NCBI RefSeq assembly: GCF_009789535.1
Contig: NZ_WSUT01000005.1
Coordinates: 124,001 to 188,000, forward strand
Source: Sphingomonas carotinifaciens
GTDB lineage: Bacteria; Pseudomonadota; Alphaproteobacteria; Sphingomonadales; Sphingomonadaceae
Direction: 5' to 3'
DNA length: 64,000 nucleotides
The notes below the pieces were generated by a model that was not told where the DNA came from, did no database searches, and saw only the letters and a list, made by a program, of their open reading frames with translations. A program made the position numbers and the translations under genes. Position 1 is the first letter of the stretch, and every line of letters begins with the position of its first letter. Below, in pieces: positions 1 to 9,860 of the stretch.

Positions 1-711
1 CGCATCCGCCAGCGCGGTGCGGTTGACGTCGTCCTGGTCCAGGCGCTTGTCCGCCTCTTCCTCGACCAGCTTCTCCCAGGCCGCCTGCACGGTAAGCTTG
101 CGCCGCTTCAGTTGCTGGCCGCCGCCGAACGCCTTGCCCATCATCTCGGACAGGTTGATCATCTGCGGCGCGCCGCCGGGCAGTTCGAACGGCATAGAGG
201 GCGCCTGTTCCAGCTCGATCTCGATCTCGGTCTGGTCGAGATGGCCGTCGCGGAAACGCTGGCGAAACGCTTCACGCGTCGCCTGGCTCGAATCCTTGCC
301 CACCAGCGCGTCGAGCAGACGGTTCAGCGCCGCCTCCTCCGCCTTGTCCTTTACCGCGGCCCGCCGACGCTCCTTCTCCAGCCGGATCGCCTCCTCGACC
401 AGATCGCGCGCGATCTGCTCAACGTCCCGCCCGACATACCCCACCTCGGTGAACTTGGTCGCCTCCACCTTCACGAACGGCGCATCCGCCAACTTCGCCA
501 GACGACGTGATATTTCGGTCTTGCCGCAGCCGGTGGGCCCGATCATCAGGATGTTCTTGGGCGTCACCTCGTCGCGCAGGTCCGCGCCCAGCCGCTGCCG
601 GCGCCAGCGGTTGCGCAGCGCCACCGCCACGGCACGCTTGGCCTCGGTCTGGCCGATGATATGCGCGTCCAGCGCCGCGACGATCGCCTTGGGGGTCAGT
701 TGGTCGTTCAT
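1..711 (-). CDS. hslU: ATP-dependent protease ATPase subunit HslU (3' part outside window)
   Basis: AAA+ unfoldase that feeds substrates to the HslV peptidase (bacterial proteasome-like complex, cytoplasm). The gene reads leftward from an ATG at 711 and runs off the window, so only the N-terminal 237 residues are seen. The protein begins [20 protein letters not shown], followed by the Walker A region [17 protein letters not shown] and then [19 protein letters not shown], all typical of HslU. It lies 70 bp downstream of hslV on the same strand, the usual hslVU order, so co-transcription is likely. Identification is firm. The C-terminal half, with Walker B and the sensor motifs, cannot be assessed here. 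Confidence 0.95.
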   Translation of the reverse strand, partial: MNDQLTPKAIVAALDAHIIGQTEAKRAVAVALRNRWRRQRLGADLRDEVTPKNILMIGPTGCGKTEISRRLAKLADAPFVKVEATKFTEVGYVGRDVEQIARDLVEEAIRLEKERRRAAVKDKAEEAALNRLLDALVGKDSSQATREAFRQRFRDGHLDQTEIEIELEQAPSMPFELPGGAPQMINLSEMMGKAFGGGQQLKRRKLTVQAAWEKLVEEEADKRLDQDDVNRTALADA

Positions 712-781
712 GTGATACTCACTCCTTTCCCGCTCGGCGGGAAAGGCTGGGGAGGAGAAAGCCACGAATGGGCGGAAGGGT

Positions 782-1345
782 TCAGGCGACCGCGTCCAGC
801 GTTTCCAGCGTCAGGCGATCGTTGGTGTACACGCACACCTCGGCGGCGATGCCCATCGCCTTGCGCACGATCGTCTCGGCGTCCTGCTCATAGTCGGACA
901 GCGCGCGTGCCGCGGCGAGCGCGTAGTTACCGCCCGACCCGATCGCGCAGATGCCGCCTTCCGGCTCCAGCACATCGCCGTTGCCCGTCAGGATCAGCGT
1001 CGCCTCCTTGTCGGCGACGATCATCATCGCCTCCAGGTTGCGAAGAAACTTGTCGGTGCGCCAGTCCTTGGCCAGTTCGACCGCGGCGCGCATCAGATGG
1101 CCGTTATGGCGCTCCAGCTTGGCCTCCAGCCGCTCGAACAGCGTAAAGGCATCCGCGGTCGCACCGGCAAAGCCGCCGATCACGGAGCCGTCGCCCAGCC
1201 GGCGCACCTTGCGGGCGTTCGGCTTCATCACCGTCTGCCCCATCGAGACCTGGCCGTCGCCGCCGATCACCACCCGGCCGCCACGCCGGACCGAACAAAT
1301 CGTTGTGCCATGCCAGACGGGCATGGCGTTCTCATTCCCGCTCAT
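782..1345 (-). CDS. hslV: ATP-dependent protease peptidase subunit HslV
   Basis: Threonine peptidase of the HslUV complex. The motif [20 protein letters not shown] carries the conserved TT pair whose first Thr becomes the N-terminal nucleophile. The later [19 protein letters not shown] and [13 protein letters not shown] are also typical. Two ATG starts are possible: 1345 (chosen; [15 protein letters not shown]) and 1324 (MPVWHGTT), which is closer to the usual short leader. Neither has a strong ribosome-binding site. Residue count from 1345 is 187, close to family size. The first gene of an hslVU pair. Confidence 0.93.
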   Translation of the reverse strand: MSGNENAMPVWHGTTICSVRRGGRVVIGGDGQVSMGQTVMKPNARKVRRLGDGSVIGGFAGATADAFTLFERLEAKLERHNGHLMRAAVELAKDWRTDKFLRNLEAMMIVADKEATLILTGNGDVLEPEGGICAIGSGGNYALAAARALSDYEQDAETIVRKAMGIAAEVCVYTNDRLTLETLDAVA

Positions 1346-1404
1346 GGCGGCGCATATGGAAGTGCATCCGCCCGGGTTCAACGGGCGGGTTCAACGGGAA
1401 GGAC

Positions 1405-1430
1405 GCCCTTCCTCCATCACGAGGAAGGGC
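1405..1430. terminator. Inverted repeat, probable terminator between phaR and hslV
   Basis: Perfect 10-bp inverted repeat GCCCTTCCTC / GAGGAAGGGC with a 6-nt loop, 10 bp after the phaR stop codon. It has no long T tract, so it may be a weak intrinsic terminator or only an RNA-stabilising hairpin. Just downstream (about 1374-1398) the 12-mer GGGTTCAACGGG occurs twice in tandem. Confidence 0.5.
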
Positions 1431-1439
1431 ATGCCGGCG

Positions 1440-1991
1440 TCAGCCCAGCTTCTCGATCTTGTCCTTCAGGCTCGCCAGCTCGGCCTTCAGCGCGGCCAGT
1501 TCCTCGTCCTTGCCCCCGGCCGGTGCAGGCGCCGGCGCCGCGGCCACCGGCGGCTTGAACCCCTGCGCCGCCGCTTCGAACATCGCCAGATTGCGCTTGG
1601 CGATGTCGGCAAAGGGGGTATGCGCGAACGCGCCCTCAACGGCCGACTTGAACTGTTCCTGGTTCCGGCGAAAGCTGTCCATCGACGCTTCCAGATACCC
1701 CGGGACCACCGCCTGCATCGAATCGCCGTACATCGAGATCAGCTGGCGCAGGAAGCTGACCGGCAGCATCGTCTGCCCGCGGCTTTCCTCCTCCATGATG
1801 ATCTGGGTCAGGACGTTGTGCGTGATATCGTCGTCCGTCTTGGCGTCGACCACCTTGAAGTCCCGTCCCTCGCGGGTCATCGCCGCCAGATGCTCCAGCG
1901 TGATGTAGGACGATGTTTCGGTATTATAGAGCCGTCGGTTCGCGTATTTCTTGATGATCACGATACCGTCGGGTGCCAGGCCCTTCTTCAT
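1440..1991 (-). CDS. phaR: Polyhydroxyalkanoate synthesis repressor PhaR
   Basis: Transcriptional repressor that binds both DNA and PHA granules and controls phasin and PHA genes. The N-terminal PHB/PHA accumulation regulator domain is clear: IIKKYANRRLYNTETSSYIT (about residues 12-31), then LEHLAAMTREGRDFKVVDAKT, and the second domain with LTQIIMEEE and LISMYGDSMQAVVPGYLEAS. The C-terminus is Ala/Pro-rich and ends in a short coiled coil (ELAALKAELASLKDKIEKLG). The ATG at 1991 is preceded by a strong Shine-Dalgarno GGGGAGGGAGC. It is divergent, with a 23-bp gap, from a PhaC-like gene followed by an acetyl-CoA acetyltransferase, which fits PHA control. The shared promoter must overlap the coding ends. 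183 aa. Confidence 0.93.
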   Translation of the reverse strand: MKKGLAPDGIVIIKKYANRRLYNTETSSYITLEHLAAMTREGRDFKVVDAKTDDDITHNVLTQIIMEEESRGQTMLPVSFLRQLISMYGDSMQAVVPGYLEASMDSFRRNQEQFKSAVEGAFAHTPFADIAKRNLAMFEAAAQGFKPPVAAAPAPAPAGGKDEELAALKAELASLKDKIEKLG

Positions 1992-2014
1992 GCTCCCTCC
2001 CCATTTACAAGAAC

Positions 2015-3079
2015 ATGCCGAACCCTAACGCCATAGATTTCGCACCGCAACACGGACCTCGGCCTTTACCGCTGTTCCTTGCGTTGCTGCGCAGCGAAAC
2101 CGCAGCAGAGCCGCAGCGGCAGGCCAGGGCCCTGGCGGGCCTGCGCGCCTTCCAGGATGCGCCGCGGCTTCGACCGCAGCGGCCCTTGCCCGCCCGGCGG
2201 CGCCAGGGTCGCGCCCGGCTGCGCGGTGCAGGTCCCGAGGATGGCCGGCAGGTGCTGTTCGTGCCTTCGCTCATCAACCCGCCGGCGATCCTGGATCTCT
2301 CGCGTGAGACATCGCTGGTGCGGTGGCTGGCGGCGCGAGGCCATCGCTGCTGGCTGCTCGACTGGGGCACACCGGGGCGCGGGGACCGCGCCATGGACAT
2401 GACCGCGCATGTCGAGCGCATCCTGATCCCGCTGATCGCGCGGTTGCCGGCGCCGCCGATCCTGGTCGGATACTGCCTCGGCGGCACCCTCGCCCTGGCG
2501 GCGGCGGCACGGACGAAGGTGGCCGGGCTCGCGACGATCGCCGCGCCGTGGCATTTCTCCGGCTATGGGGGGGCCGCAGGCGCGATGCGGACGCAATGGG
2601 TCGCGACGCAGGCCGTGGCCGACGCGCTGGGTCTGGTGCCGATGGAGGCGTTGCAGGCCGGTTTCTGGCAGATCGATCCGGCGCGCACGGTCGACAAATA
2701 TGCCGCCTTTGCCGATCTCGATCCCCGCAGCGCGGCGGCGCAGGCGTTCATCCGGCTGGAGGATTGGGCAAATGCCGGCCCGCCCCTGCCCTATGCCTTC
2801 GGGCAGGAATTGTTCGAGGCGATGGTGGGCGAGGACCGGCCGGGTCGCGGCCTGTGGCGTGTGGGCGGCGCAAACATCACCCTTGGCCAGATCGACTGCC
2901 CGACGGTCGAATTCGTGTCATCGACCGATCGTATCGTTCCTGCCGCCACCGCCGCAGGGCTGTCCGATCGCCGCATATCGGCGGCGGGCCATGTCGGCAT
3001 GGTGGTCGGTCGTCGGGCGATGGGCGATTTATGGTCCCCGCTTGCCGACTGGATCGAGGCACTGCCACGGCATACATAG
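2015..3079 (+). CDS. PhaC-like alpha/beta hydrolase (class III-sized PHA synthase-like)
   Basis: 354-aa alpha/beta-hydrolase resembling poly(3-hydroxyalkanoate) synthase. Features seen: [25 protein letters not shown], and the lipase-like box GYCLGGT with Cys as probable nucleophile, as in PHA synthases. An Asp in SSTDRIVP and a His in [11 protein letters not shown] complete a Cys-Asp-His triad. Its size matches class III PhaC (about 350 aa), but no phaE partner is seen next to it, and the N-terminal domain of class I enzymes is absent. ATG 2015 is preferred over an in-frame upstream start at 1973 that would overlap phaR. The neighbours, phaR (divergent) and an acetyl-CoA acetyltransferase 22 bp downstream, support a PHA role. 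Whether it polymerises or hydrolyses cannot be told from sequence. Confidence 0.75.
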   Translation: MPNPNAIDFAPQHGPRPLPLFLALLRSETAAEPQRQARALAGLRAFQDAPRLRPQRPLPARRRQGRARLRGAGPEDGRQVLFVPSLINPPAILDLSRETSLVRWLAARGHRCWLLDWGTPGRGDRAMDMTAHVERILIPLIARLPAPPILVGYCLGGTLALAAAARTKVAGLATIAAPWHFSGYGGAAGAMRTQWVATQAVADALGLVPMEALQAGFWQIDPARTVDKYAAFADLDPRSAAAQAFIRLEDWANAGPPLPYAFGQELFEAMVGEDRPGRGLWRVGGANITLGQIDCPTVEFVSSTDRIVPAATAAGLSDRRISAAGHVGMVVGRRAMGDLWSPLADWIEALPRHT

Positions 3080-3101
3080 AACCGGAACGAGAGGAGTATC
3101 C

Positions 3102-4274
3102 ATGACCGAGATCGTGATTACCGCCGCCAAGCGCACTCCGGTGGGCAGCTTTCTGGGCGCCTTCGCCACCACGCCCGCGCATGAGCTGGGCCGCATCGCC
3201 ATCGAGGCCGCGCTGGAACAGGCCGGGGTGAGGGGCGAGGAAGTGTCCGAGGTGATCCTGGGTCAGGTGCTGACCGCCGCACAGGGACAGAACCCGGCAC
3301 GACAGGCGTCGATGGCGGCGGGCATCCCCAAGGAGGTGCCGGCATGGGGCGTGAACCAGGTCTGCGGATCGGGCCTGCGTGCGGTGGCGCTGGCCGCGCA
3401 GGCGGTGGCGACCGGCGACGCCACGATCGTCGTGGCGGGCGGCCAGGAGTCGATGTCGCTTTCGCCCCATGCGCAGACGATGCGCGGCGGCACCAAGATG
3501 GGCACGGTCAGCCTGGTCGACACCATGGTCCATGACGGCCTGACCGACGTCTTCAACGGCTATCACATGGGCATCACCGCTGAAAATCTCGCCGAGCAGT
3601 ATCAGGTCACCCGCGGCGAGCAGGACGCGTTCTCGGTCCGCTCGCAGAACCTTGCCGAAAAGGCGCGGGCCGACGGCCGCTTCAAGGATGAGATCGCGCC
3701 GGTCACGATCAAGGGCCGCAAGGGCGACACGGTGGTCGCCGACGACGAATATATCCGTGCCGGCGTGACCGAGGACAGCGTGTCGGGCGTGCGCCCTGCG
3801 TTCAAGAAGGACGGCACCGTCACCGCCGCCAATGCCAGCGGCCTGAACGACGGCGCCGCCGCGCTGGTGATCATGAGCCGCGAGGAGGCCGAAAAGCGCG
3901 GCACCCCCGTACTGGCGACGATCAAAAGCTGGGCATCCGCCGGCGTCGATCCGTCGGTGATGGGCATCGGCCCGGTCCCCGCCACCCGCCGCGCCCTCGA
4001 AAAGGCCGGCTGGACGATCGCCGACCTCGACCTGATCGAGGCCAATGAGGCGTTCGCAGCCCAGGCGCTGTCGGTCGGCAAGGAGCTCGGCTGGGATGCG
4101 GACAAGGTCAACGTCAATGGCGGCGCGATCGCGATCGGCCATCCGATCGGTGCGTCGGGCGCCCGCGTGCTGACGACTCTGCTGTATGAGATGCAGAAGC
4201 GTGACGCGAAAAAGGGCCTCGCCACTTTGTGCATCGGCGGCGGCATGGGCATCGCTCTGTGTGTGGAACGCTAA
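3102..4274 (+). CDS. phaA: Acetyl-CoA C-acetyltransferase (beta-ketothiolase)
   Basis: Condenses two acetyl-CoA to acetoacetyl-CoA, the first step of PHB synthesis (or runs in reverse in degradation). 390 aa, the usual length. The acylated nucleophile is Cys88 in [10 protein letters not shown]. The C-terminal signature is complete: [18 protein letters not shown] (active-site His) and [11 protein letters not shown] (second Cys). Start ATG 3102 has GAGGAG 7 nt upstream. It is transcribed just behind the PhaC-like gene, so a two-gene PHA operon divergent from phaR is likely. The alternative name atoB is equally possible because thiolase homologues are numerous. Confidence 0.9.
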   Translation: MTEIVITAAKRTPVGSFLGAFATTPAHELGRIAIEAALEQAGVRGEEVSEVILGQVLTAAQGQNPARQASMAAGIPKEVPAWGVNQVCGSGLRAVALAAQAVATGDATIVVAGGQESMSLSPHAQTMRGGTKMGTVSLVDTMVHDGLTDVFNGYHMGITAENLAEQYQVTRGEQDAFSVRSQNLAEKARADGRFKDEIAPVTIKGRKGDTVVADDEYIRAGVTEDSVSGVRPAFKKDGTVTAANASGLNDGAAALVIMSREEAEKRGTPVLATIKSWASAGVDPSVMGIGPVPATRRALEKAGWTIADLDLIEANEAFAAQALSVGKELGWDADKVNVNGGAIAIGHPIGASGARVLTTLLYEMQKRDAKKGLATLCIGGGMGIALCVER

Positions 4275-4324
4275 CGCAACGAAAAGAAATTAGATTATTT
4301 CACAATGTAAGAAAACGCATATAA

Positions 4325-4340
4325 GTTACAATGATGTAAC
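4325..4340. promoter_or_regulatory. Palindrome GTTACA-N4-TGTAAC upstream of TonB receptor
   Basis: A perfect 6-bp-arm inverted repeat, GTTACAATGATGTAAC, lies in an AT-rich 181-bp gap between the thiolase and the TonB-dependent receptor gene. The surrounding sequence (4290-4390) is much more AT-rich than the genes and includes a TGTAAT -10-like hexamer near 4375. Probably an operator for the receptor gene. The regulator is unknown. Confidence 0.45.
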
Positions 4341-4455
4341 GTAGCTGCAACACCACTGACCGATTTTTGCAGCGTGTAATTATTTTCGATTGCGTTTGAG
4401 TCACTTAAAATCTTCCTTGCTCCCAACGGGCATCCCCGCCCGTTGGGGGACATCC

Positions 4456-7400
4456 ATGAATCTGCATCGCCTTCTTGGCGCGACCGCACTGGCGGGTACT
4501 CTTTTCCTGAGCCCGTTCGCGCTCGCCCAGACCACCACCGGCACCACGCCCGAAGCCGACGCGGCGACCGAAGTCGAAACCAACGATGCCGACACGCGCG
4601 TAAATTCCGGCGCCGACCGTAGCGGCGAGATCGTCATCACCGGCTCGCGCATTCGCACGCCAAACGAGATTTCGGCCGTTCCGGTCACCACCATTTCGGT
4701 GCAGCAGCTGACGCAAACGGCACGCACCTCGATCGGTGACGTGCTGAACGACCTGCCGCAGCTTCAGAGCACCTACAGCCAGTCGAACTCGACCCGCTTC
4801 CTGGGCACCGGCGGCCTCAACCTGCTCGACCTGCGCGGCCTGGGCACCTCGCGTACACTGGTGCTGGTCAACGGCCGCCGCCATGTCGGCGCGGACATCC
4901 TGAACAACGCCGTGTCCGTTGACGTCAACACGATCCCGACCGACCTGGTCGAAGCGGTCGACCTCGTCACCGGCGGCAACTCGGCCGTGTACGGTTCGGA
5001 CGCGATCGCGGGCGTGGTCAACTTCCGCCTGAAGAACAACTTCGAGGGCCTGCAGCTTCGTGCGCAGGGCGGCGTCACCGACGAAAGCGACGCGGGCAGC
5101 TACTTCATCAGCGCCACCGCCGGCAAGAACTTCGCCGAGGGTCGCGGCAACATCGCGGTCAACCTGGAATACACCCATTCCGAGGACCTGTTCGCGTCCG
5201 ACCGTCGCCAGTATCGCCAGACCGACGGCTTCATCACGACCAACGTCGATGCCGCCGGCGCTGGCGTCAACGGCAACCTGAACTTCGACGGCCGCCCCGA
5301 CGCGACCTTCTTCCGCGACATCCGCGTGGGCACCTTCTCCGACGGCGGCCTCGTCGCGTTCGCCGGTGCCGCCCCCGGCGCCAACACGCCCGCCCGCTGC
5401 GGCCGTGACGGCCTCGGCCGCGCCTTCACCTGCAACTATCTGTTCCAGCCGGGCGGCGCGCTCGCAACTCAGACTGGCAGCGCGGTCGGCGTTGCGCAGG
5501 GTTCGGCAACTGCACCGTCGGTTAATCCGGCCGGTGTCAGCTATATCGGTGGCAACGGCAACACCCGCCGCGAAGGCGTGTTGGTTCAGTTACTTCCGCG
5601 TCTGGACCGATATGCGGCGAACCTGATCGGCCACTTCGACATCTCCGATGCCTTCGTGCCGTTCATCGAAGCCAAGTACGTCCGCACCGAATCGGTCTCG
5701 CTCGGCGGTTCGGGTCCAGCCTTCTATACCGGCAGCACGATCGACGGTACGTTCGAGCGCCCGCGTCTCGACAACCCGTTCCTCAGCTCGGATGCTCGCG
5801 CCACGCTGACTGCGCAGGCGCTGACCTCGGTGAACAACGGCATCAATCCGACGAACGGCGCTGCGTTAACGGCAGAGCAGGCAGCTACGCTGCGTGACCA
5901 GATCAATTCCGGTGCATACCGCTTCATCCTCCGCAAGAATCTGACCGATCTGGGCTCGCGTGCCGAGGAAGCGACGCGTGAGACCTTCCGTATCGTCGGC
6001 GGCGTTCGCGGCGACTTCGCGCAGAACCTGAACTACGAATTCTCCGTCAACTACGGCGAATTCAAGGAGAAGACGCGCGTTCTCGGCAACGTCGACACGC
6101 AGCGCCTGGCCATGGCACTCGACGCCGTGCGCGATCCGACCACGGGTCAGATTGTTTGCGGTGCACGCCTTGATCCCAGCCGCGCCAACTCGGGTGCACT
6201 GATCGGTCTGCCTGGTCAGGATCTGGGCGGCAACGCGGCCAATCTGGCGGCCGACATTGCCGCCTGCCAGCCGATCAACCCGTTCGGCACGGGCAGCATC
6301 TCGCAGGAAGCGCGCAACTTCGTGCTGCGCGACACCACGTCGCAGGGCAAGATCACACAGCTCGACATCCTGGGCGTCGTCGCCGGCGACACCTCGGCGT
6401 TCTTCAACCTGCCGGGCGGCGGCATCGGTTTCTCAATCGGCGGCGAATATCGTCGTGAAACGAACGAGTTCCGCGCCGATCCATTCGTCGAGCAGGGCTA
6501 TACCTTCTATAACGCACTGGCACCGTTCGATCCGCCCGCGTTCGAGGTGAAGGAAGCGTTCGGCGAGCTGCGCGTTCCGTTGCTCAAGGACACCTTCCTG
6601 ACCAAGGAAGTGACGCTGGGCGCCTCGGGCCGTGTGTCGGACTACAAGGGTTCGGCCGGCACCGTGTACAGCTACAACCTGCGCGGTGAATGGGCCCCGA
6701 TCGAGGACATCCGCTTCCGTGCCAATTACGGCCGGGCGGTGCGCGCTCCGAACCTGAGCGAGCAGTTCTCGGCTGCTGGCCAGAACTTCGCGCCGGGCTT
6801 CCTCGATCCTTGCGCGGCGGACAACCTGGCCCGCGGCACGCAGTTCCGCGCCGCCAACTGCGCTGCCGCTGGCATCCCGACTGGCTACAACTTCCAGTAT
6901 GCGCAGTCGCTGGAAACGCTGAGCGGCGGCAACGCCAATCTGAACGCGGAAAAGTCGGACTCGTACACCTATGGTGCGGTCGTGCAGCCACGCTTCGCAC
7001 CGGGCCTGCTGCTCTCGGTCGATTACTACAACATCAAGGTGAACGACGTCATCACCTCGCCGAGCGCGCAGAACCTGGTCAACGCGTGCTACGACTCGCC
7101 GTCGATCGAGGGCAACCAGTTCTGTTCGCAGTTTACCCGCGTTGCTGCCGGCCAGACGGGCCCTGCCGGTGAGCAGGCGTTCCGCATCGTGGAGGGCAGC
7201 CTGCTGACCATCCCGTTGAACTACGCCAAGCTGCAGGTTCGCGGCATCGACTATCAGGTCGCGTATAACCGCCGCGTCGGCGACGTGCGCCTGAACGCGA
7301 CGGTGATCTACACCCACATCCTCCAGAACGACAGCTTCCTGAACCCGGTGCAGCCGGGCTTCGCGAACCGTCTGAATGGGGAACTGGGCTATCCGAAGCA

Positions 7401-7743
7401 TCAGGTCTCGGCATTCATCAATGCCGACTTTGGCCCGGCCTATATCAACACCTCGTTCCGCTACCTGTCGAAGCAGTCGGTGGGCGCGATCGAGAACACC
7501 GAGACGGTCCAGGGTCGTCCGCCGCAGAACCTCGACGATTACGACATCCAGTTCTATCCGGATGTCCTCTACATCGGCGCGAAGTTCGGCATCAACGTGA
7601 CTGAGCGGACCGACTTCTACTTTGGTATCGACAATATCACCGATCGTCTGCCGCCGCTCGGCTCGACCGGTATCGGCGAAGGCAGCGGCATCTTCGACAA
7701 CGTCGGTCGTCGCTTCTACGCGGGCATCACCGCTCGCTTCTGA
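4456..7743 (+). CDS. TonB-dependent outer-membrane receptor
   Basis: 1095-aa TonB-dependent receptor: a beta-barrel that imports a ligand across the outer membrane using TonB energy. The signal peptide is MNLHRLLGATALAGTLFLSP followed by FALAQ (cleavage after ALA or ALAQ). Next come a TonB-box-like segment (GEIVITGSRI), a plug domain (SIGDVLNDLPQLQS, LDLRGLGTSRTLVLVNGRRH, GGNSAVYGSDAIAGVVNFRL), and a long barrel ending in the aromatic C-terminus FYAGITARF. Start ATG 4456 follows GGGGGA. The plug wording and length match the large sphingomonad/xanthomonad receptors often tied to carbohydrate or peptide uptake, but no substrate can be assigned. Monocistronic, with its own terminator at 7771. 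Confidence 0.92.
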   Translation: MNLHRLLGATALAGTLFLSPFALAQTTTGTTPEADAATEVETNDADTRVNSGADRSGEIVITGSRIRTPNEISAVPVTTISVQQLTQTARTSIGDVLNDLPQLQSTYSQSNSTRFLGTGGLNLLDLRGLGTSRTLVLVNGRRHVGADILNNAVSVDVNTIPTDLVEAVDLVTGGNSAVYGSDAIAGVVNFRLKNNFEGLQLRAQGGVTDESDAGSYFISATAGKNFAEGRGNIAVNLEYTHSEDLFASDRRQYRQTDGFITTNVDAAGAGVNGNLNFDGRPDATFFRDIRVGTFSDGGLVAFAGAAPGANTPARCGRDGLGRAFTCNYLFQPGGALATQTGSAVGVAQGSATAPSVNPAGVSYIGGNGNTRREGVLVQLLPRLDRYAANLIGHFDISDAFVPFIEAKYVRTESVSLGGSGPAFYTGSTIDGTFERPRLDNPFLSSDARATLTAQALTSVNNGINPTNGAALTAEQAATLRDQINSGAYRFILRKNLTDLGSRAEEATRETFRIVGGVRGDFAQNLNYEFSVNYGEFKEKTRVLGNVDTQRLAMALDAVRDPTTGQIVCGARLDPSRANSGALIGLPGQDLGGNAANLAADIAACQPINPFGTGSISQEARNFVLRDTTSQGKITQLDILGVVAGDTSAFFNLPGGGIGFSIGGEYRRETNEFRADPFVEQGYTFYNALAPFDPPAFEVKEAFGELRVPLLKDTFLTKEVTLGASGRVSDYKGSAGTVYSYNLRGEWAPIEDIRFRANYGRAVRAPNLSEQFSAAGQNFAPGFLDPCAADNLARGTQFRAANCAAAGIPTGYNFQYAQSLETLSGGNANLNAEKSDSYTYGAVVQPRFAPGLLLSVDYYNIKVNDVITSPSAQNLVNACYDSPSIEGNQFCSQFTRVAAGQTGPAGEQAFRIVEGSLLTIPLNYAKLQVRGIDYQVAYNRRVGDVRLNATVIYTHILQNDSFLNPVQPGFANRLNGELGYPKHQVSAFINADFGPAYINTSFRYLSKQSVGAIENTETVQGRPPQNLDDYDIQFYPDVLYIGAKFGINVTERTDFYFGIDNITDRLPPLGSTGIGEGSGIFDNVGRRFYAGITARF

Positions 7744-7770
7744 GGCACCGACACCTAATCGTCGAATGGG

Positions 7771-7800
7771 AAGGGCCGGTGGTTTCCACCGGCCCTTTTT
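7771..7800 (+). terminator. Rho-independent terminator after TonB receptor
   Basis: Perfect 12-bp stem AAGGGCCGGTGG / CCACCGGCCCTT with a 3-nt loop followed by a T run. Confidence 0.9.
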
Positions 7801-7817
7801 CGTGCAGGATGAGCCAC

Positions 7818-8798
7818 ATGCACCAGGATCCGATTGCCGCCGCCCAGACCCTGCTCGCCGCCGGCCGCCAGAACGAGGCGATTGCCGCGATCGACCGCGC
7901 CGCCGCCACCGGCGATGCCGGTGCATTGTTCCAGCGGGCGTTCTGGCATCTGGTCGGCCAGCCACTCCCGCGCGACCTGCCCCGGGCTCGTGCCGACCTG
8001 CGGCGTGCGGTCGCGGGCGGACACCGCGAAGCCCGCCTGATGGAGATCACCCTTGCCGCCAACGGCACCGGCGCACCGGCGGACTGGTCGGGATCGATGG
8101 CCTTGCTCCGCTCGGCCGCCGAAAGCGACCGGGATGCCGCCGCGCTGCTCCACCTGCTCGACGCGATGACGCTCGACGCCGGGGGCGCCCCCCGTCAGCT
8201 GCCGCCGATCGAGCCCCTCACGCCCGATGGCAGTGTCGCGCGCGTTCCGCGCCTGCTCAGCCCGGCGGAATGCGCGCATATCGCCAACAGCGCGGCCGAC
8301 CTGCTTGCCCCTGCCTTTGTCGTCGATCCGCGCACCGGGCGCAGCGTGCCGCATCCGATCCGCACCTCCGATGCCGCAGTGATCGGCCCCTTGCGCGAGG
8401 ACCCGGTGATCCGCGCGATCAACCACCGGCTCGCTGCGGCCAGCCGGACGCCGATCGGCGCCGGCGAAGCGCTGACCGTGTTGCGCTACCAGCCGGGGCA
8501 GCAGTTCCGCCTGCACTCCGATATTCTGCCACAAACCCGCAACCAGCGGGTGACGACCGTTCTGGTCTATCTGAACGACGGCTTCACCGGCGGCGAGACG
8601 GTGTTCCCGGACCATGGCCTGACCGTGGCGCCGCGTACCGGGGACGCGGTCATCTTCACCAATGTCGATGCCGCCGGCCGCCCTGCCGCCGCCGCACGCC
8701 ATGCCGGAATGCCGGTACGCTCGGGGGTGAAATGGCTGGCGACGCGCTGGATACGCGCGCGCGCCTTCGACGTCTGGCAGGGGCCGGAAGCGGCCTAA
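7818..8798 (+). CDS. 2-oxoglutarate/Fe(II) oxygenase, prolyl 4-hydroxylase type
   Basis: 326-aa protein. The N-terminal half is helical and resembles Sel1/TPR-like repeats (ALFQRAFWHLVGQPLPRDLP, ADLRRAVAGGHREARLMEI). The C-terminal half is a P4Hc-type double-stranded beta-helix: LRYQPGQQFRLHSDIL gives the HxD iron ligands, VLVYLNDGFTGGETVFP follows, and ARHAGMPVRSGVKWLATRWI supplies the distal His and the Lys that would bind 2-oxoglutarate. ATG 7818 is chosen because AGGA lies 8 nt upstream; ATG 7809 is in frame but has no ribosome-binding site. The stop overlaps that of convergent alr. The substrate is unknown. Confidence 0.82.
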   Translation: MHQDPIAAAQTLLAAGRQNEAIAAIDRAAATGDAGALFQRAFWHLVGQPLPRDLPRARADLRRAVAGGHREARLMEITLAANGTGAPADWSGSMALLRSAAESDRDAAALLHLLDAMTLDAGGAPRQLPPIEPLTPDGSVARVPRLLSPAECAHIANSAADLLAPAFVVDPRTGRSVPHPIRTSDAAVIGPLREDPVIRAINHRLAAASRTPIGAGEALTVLRYQPGQQFRLHSDILPQTRNQRVTTVLVYLNDGFTGGETVFPDHGLTVAPRTGDAVIFTNVDAAGRPAAAARHAGMPVRSGVKWLATRWIRARAFDVWQGPEAA

Positions 8799-9832
8799 TT
8801 CCAGAAACGCTCCGCGCGGCGTCCCCAACCGGTCAGCAACTCATATTGCGACACGCCCGACGCCTGCGATGCCGCCGGCAGCGCATAGTCGATGCGCAGC
8901 CAATCCCCCTCGGCCAGGTCCGGGCAGGCCGATACGTCGATCGCCACCAGATCCATCGACACCCGGCCCAGCACGGGCAGCATCACGTCGTCATGCATCG
9001 CCGCGCCCACGCCCGAAAAGGCGCGCCGATAGCCATCGGCATAGCCCAGGTTGATGATCGCCACCTCGGTTTCGGCAGGCGCGATCCAGGTCGCATTATA
9101 GCCCACCGCCTCGCCCGCCCCGACGCGGCGGCGCTGGAGGATCTGTGCCTCCGGATGGACGACCTGCCGGATCATCGCGCCCATGTCCGCGCGGGGCACG
9201 CCGCCATAGAGCGCCAGCCCCGGACGCGTCAGGTCGAAGGCATAATCCTCGCCCAGCCCGATCCCCGCCGAATTGGCCAGGCTCATCCGCCGGGCCGCGG
9301 TCGCGCCCCGCAGGGCGGAGAAACGCGCCCGCTGCGCTTCGTTCATCGCGCTGTCCTCGTCGGCACAGGCAAGGTGGCTCATCAGTGTCTCGATCGCCAG
9401 TCCGTCCAGCAGCCCGCCCGCGATCGCCTCGGCGGACACCCCCAGCCGGTTCATGCCGGTGTCCACCATCACGTCGCACGCGCCCCCGCCGGCCCCGCGC
9501 CAGCGGGCGACCTGTGCCGCGGTGTTCAGCACCGGCCGCGCGAAACCGGCGCGGGCGGCGGCCATGTCCTCGGCCCGTACCCCGTGCAGCACGGAAACCG
9601 GCAGCCCCAGCGGCGCCAGTCGCTCCGCCTCGGCCCAGGTCGCGACAAAGAAATCGCGGCATCCCGCCACCGCCAGCCGACGCGCGACATCGGTTGCGCC
9701 CAGACCATAGCCGTCTGCCTTCACCGCCGCGCCGCAGGCCGCCCTGCCGCTCGCGCGTGCCAGCGACCGCCAGTTGTGGACGAGGGCGTTTTCATCGAGA
9801 CGCAGGCGAAGGGGCGCGGGGATGTCGATCAC
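8795..9832 (-). CDS. alr: Alanine racemase
   Basis: PLP enzyme interconverting L- and D-alanine for peptidoglycan. The PLP lysine is in AAVKADGYGLGA near the N-terminus. Other motifs are VMVDTGMNRLGV, LMSHLACAD, SLANSAGIGLG, FDLTRPGLALYG, VGYNATW (the second catalytic base Tyr) and INLGYADGYRR, with VLGRVSMDLVAID near the end. The start is taken as GTG 9832 (VIDIPAPLRLRLD) with AAGGGG upstream; longer in-frame readings run into mmsB. This gives 345 aa, normal for the family. It follows mmsB by 28 bp, and its stop overlaps the convergent oxygenase gene by 4 nt. Confidence 0.93.
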   Translation of the reverse strand: MIDIPAPLRLRLDENALVHNWRSLARASGRAACGAAVKADGYGLGATDVARRLAVAGCRDFFVATWAEAERLAPLGLPVSVLHGVRAEDMAAARAGFARPVLNTAAQVARWRGAGGGACDVMVDTGMNRLGVSAEAIAGGLLDGLAIETLMSHLACADEDSAMNEAQRARFSALRGATAARRMSLANSAGIGLGEDYAFDLTRPGLALYGGVPRADMGAMIRQVVHPEAQILQRRRVGAGEAVGYNATWIAPAETEVAIINLGYADGYRRAFSGVGAAMHDDVMLPVLGRVSMDLVAIDVSACPDLAEGDWLRIDYALPAASQASGVSQYELLTGWGRRAERFWN

Positions 9833-9860
9833 CCGTCGCCCCTTACGCCGCTCTTCGCGC

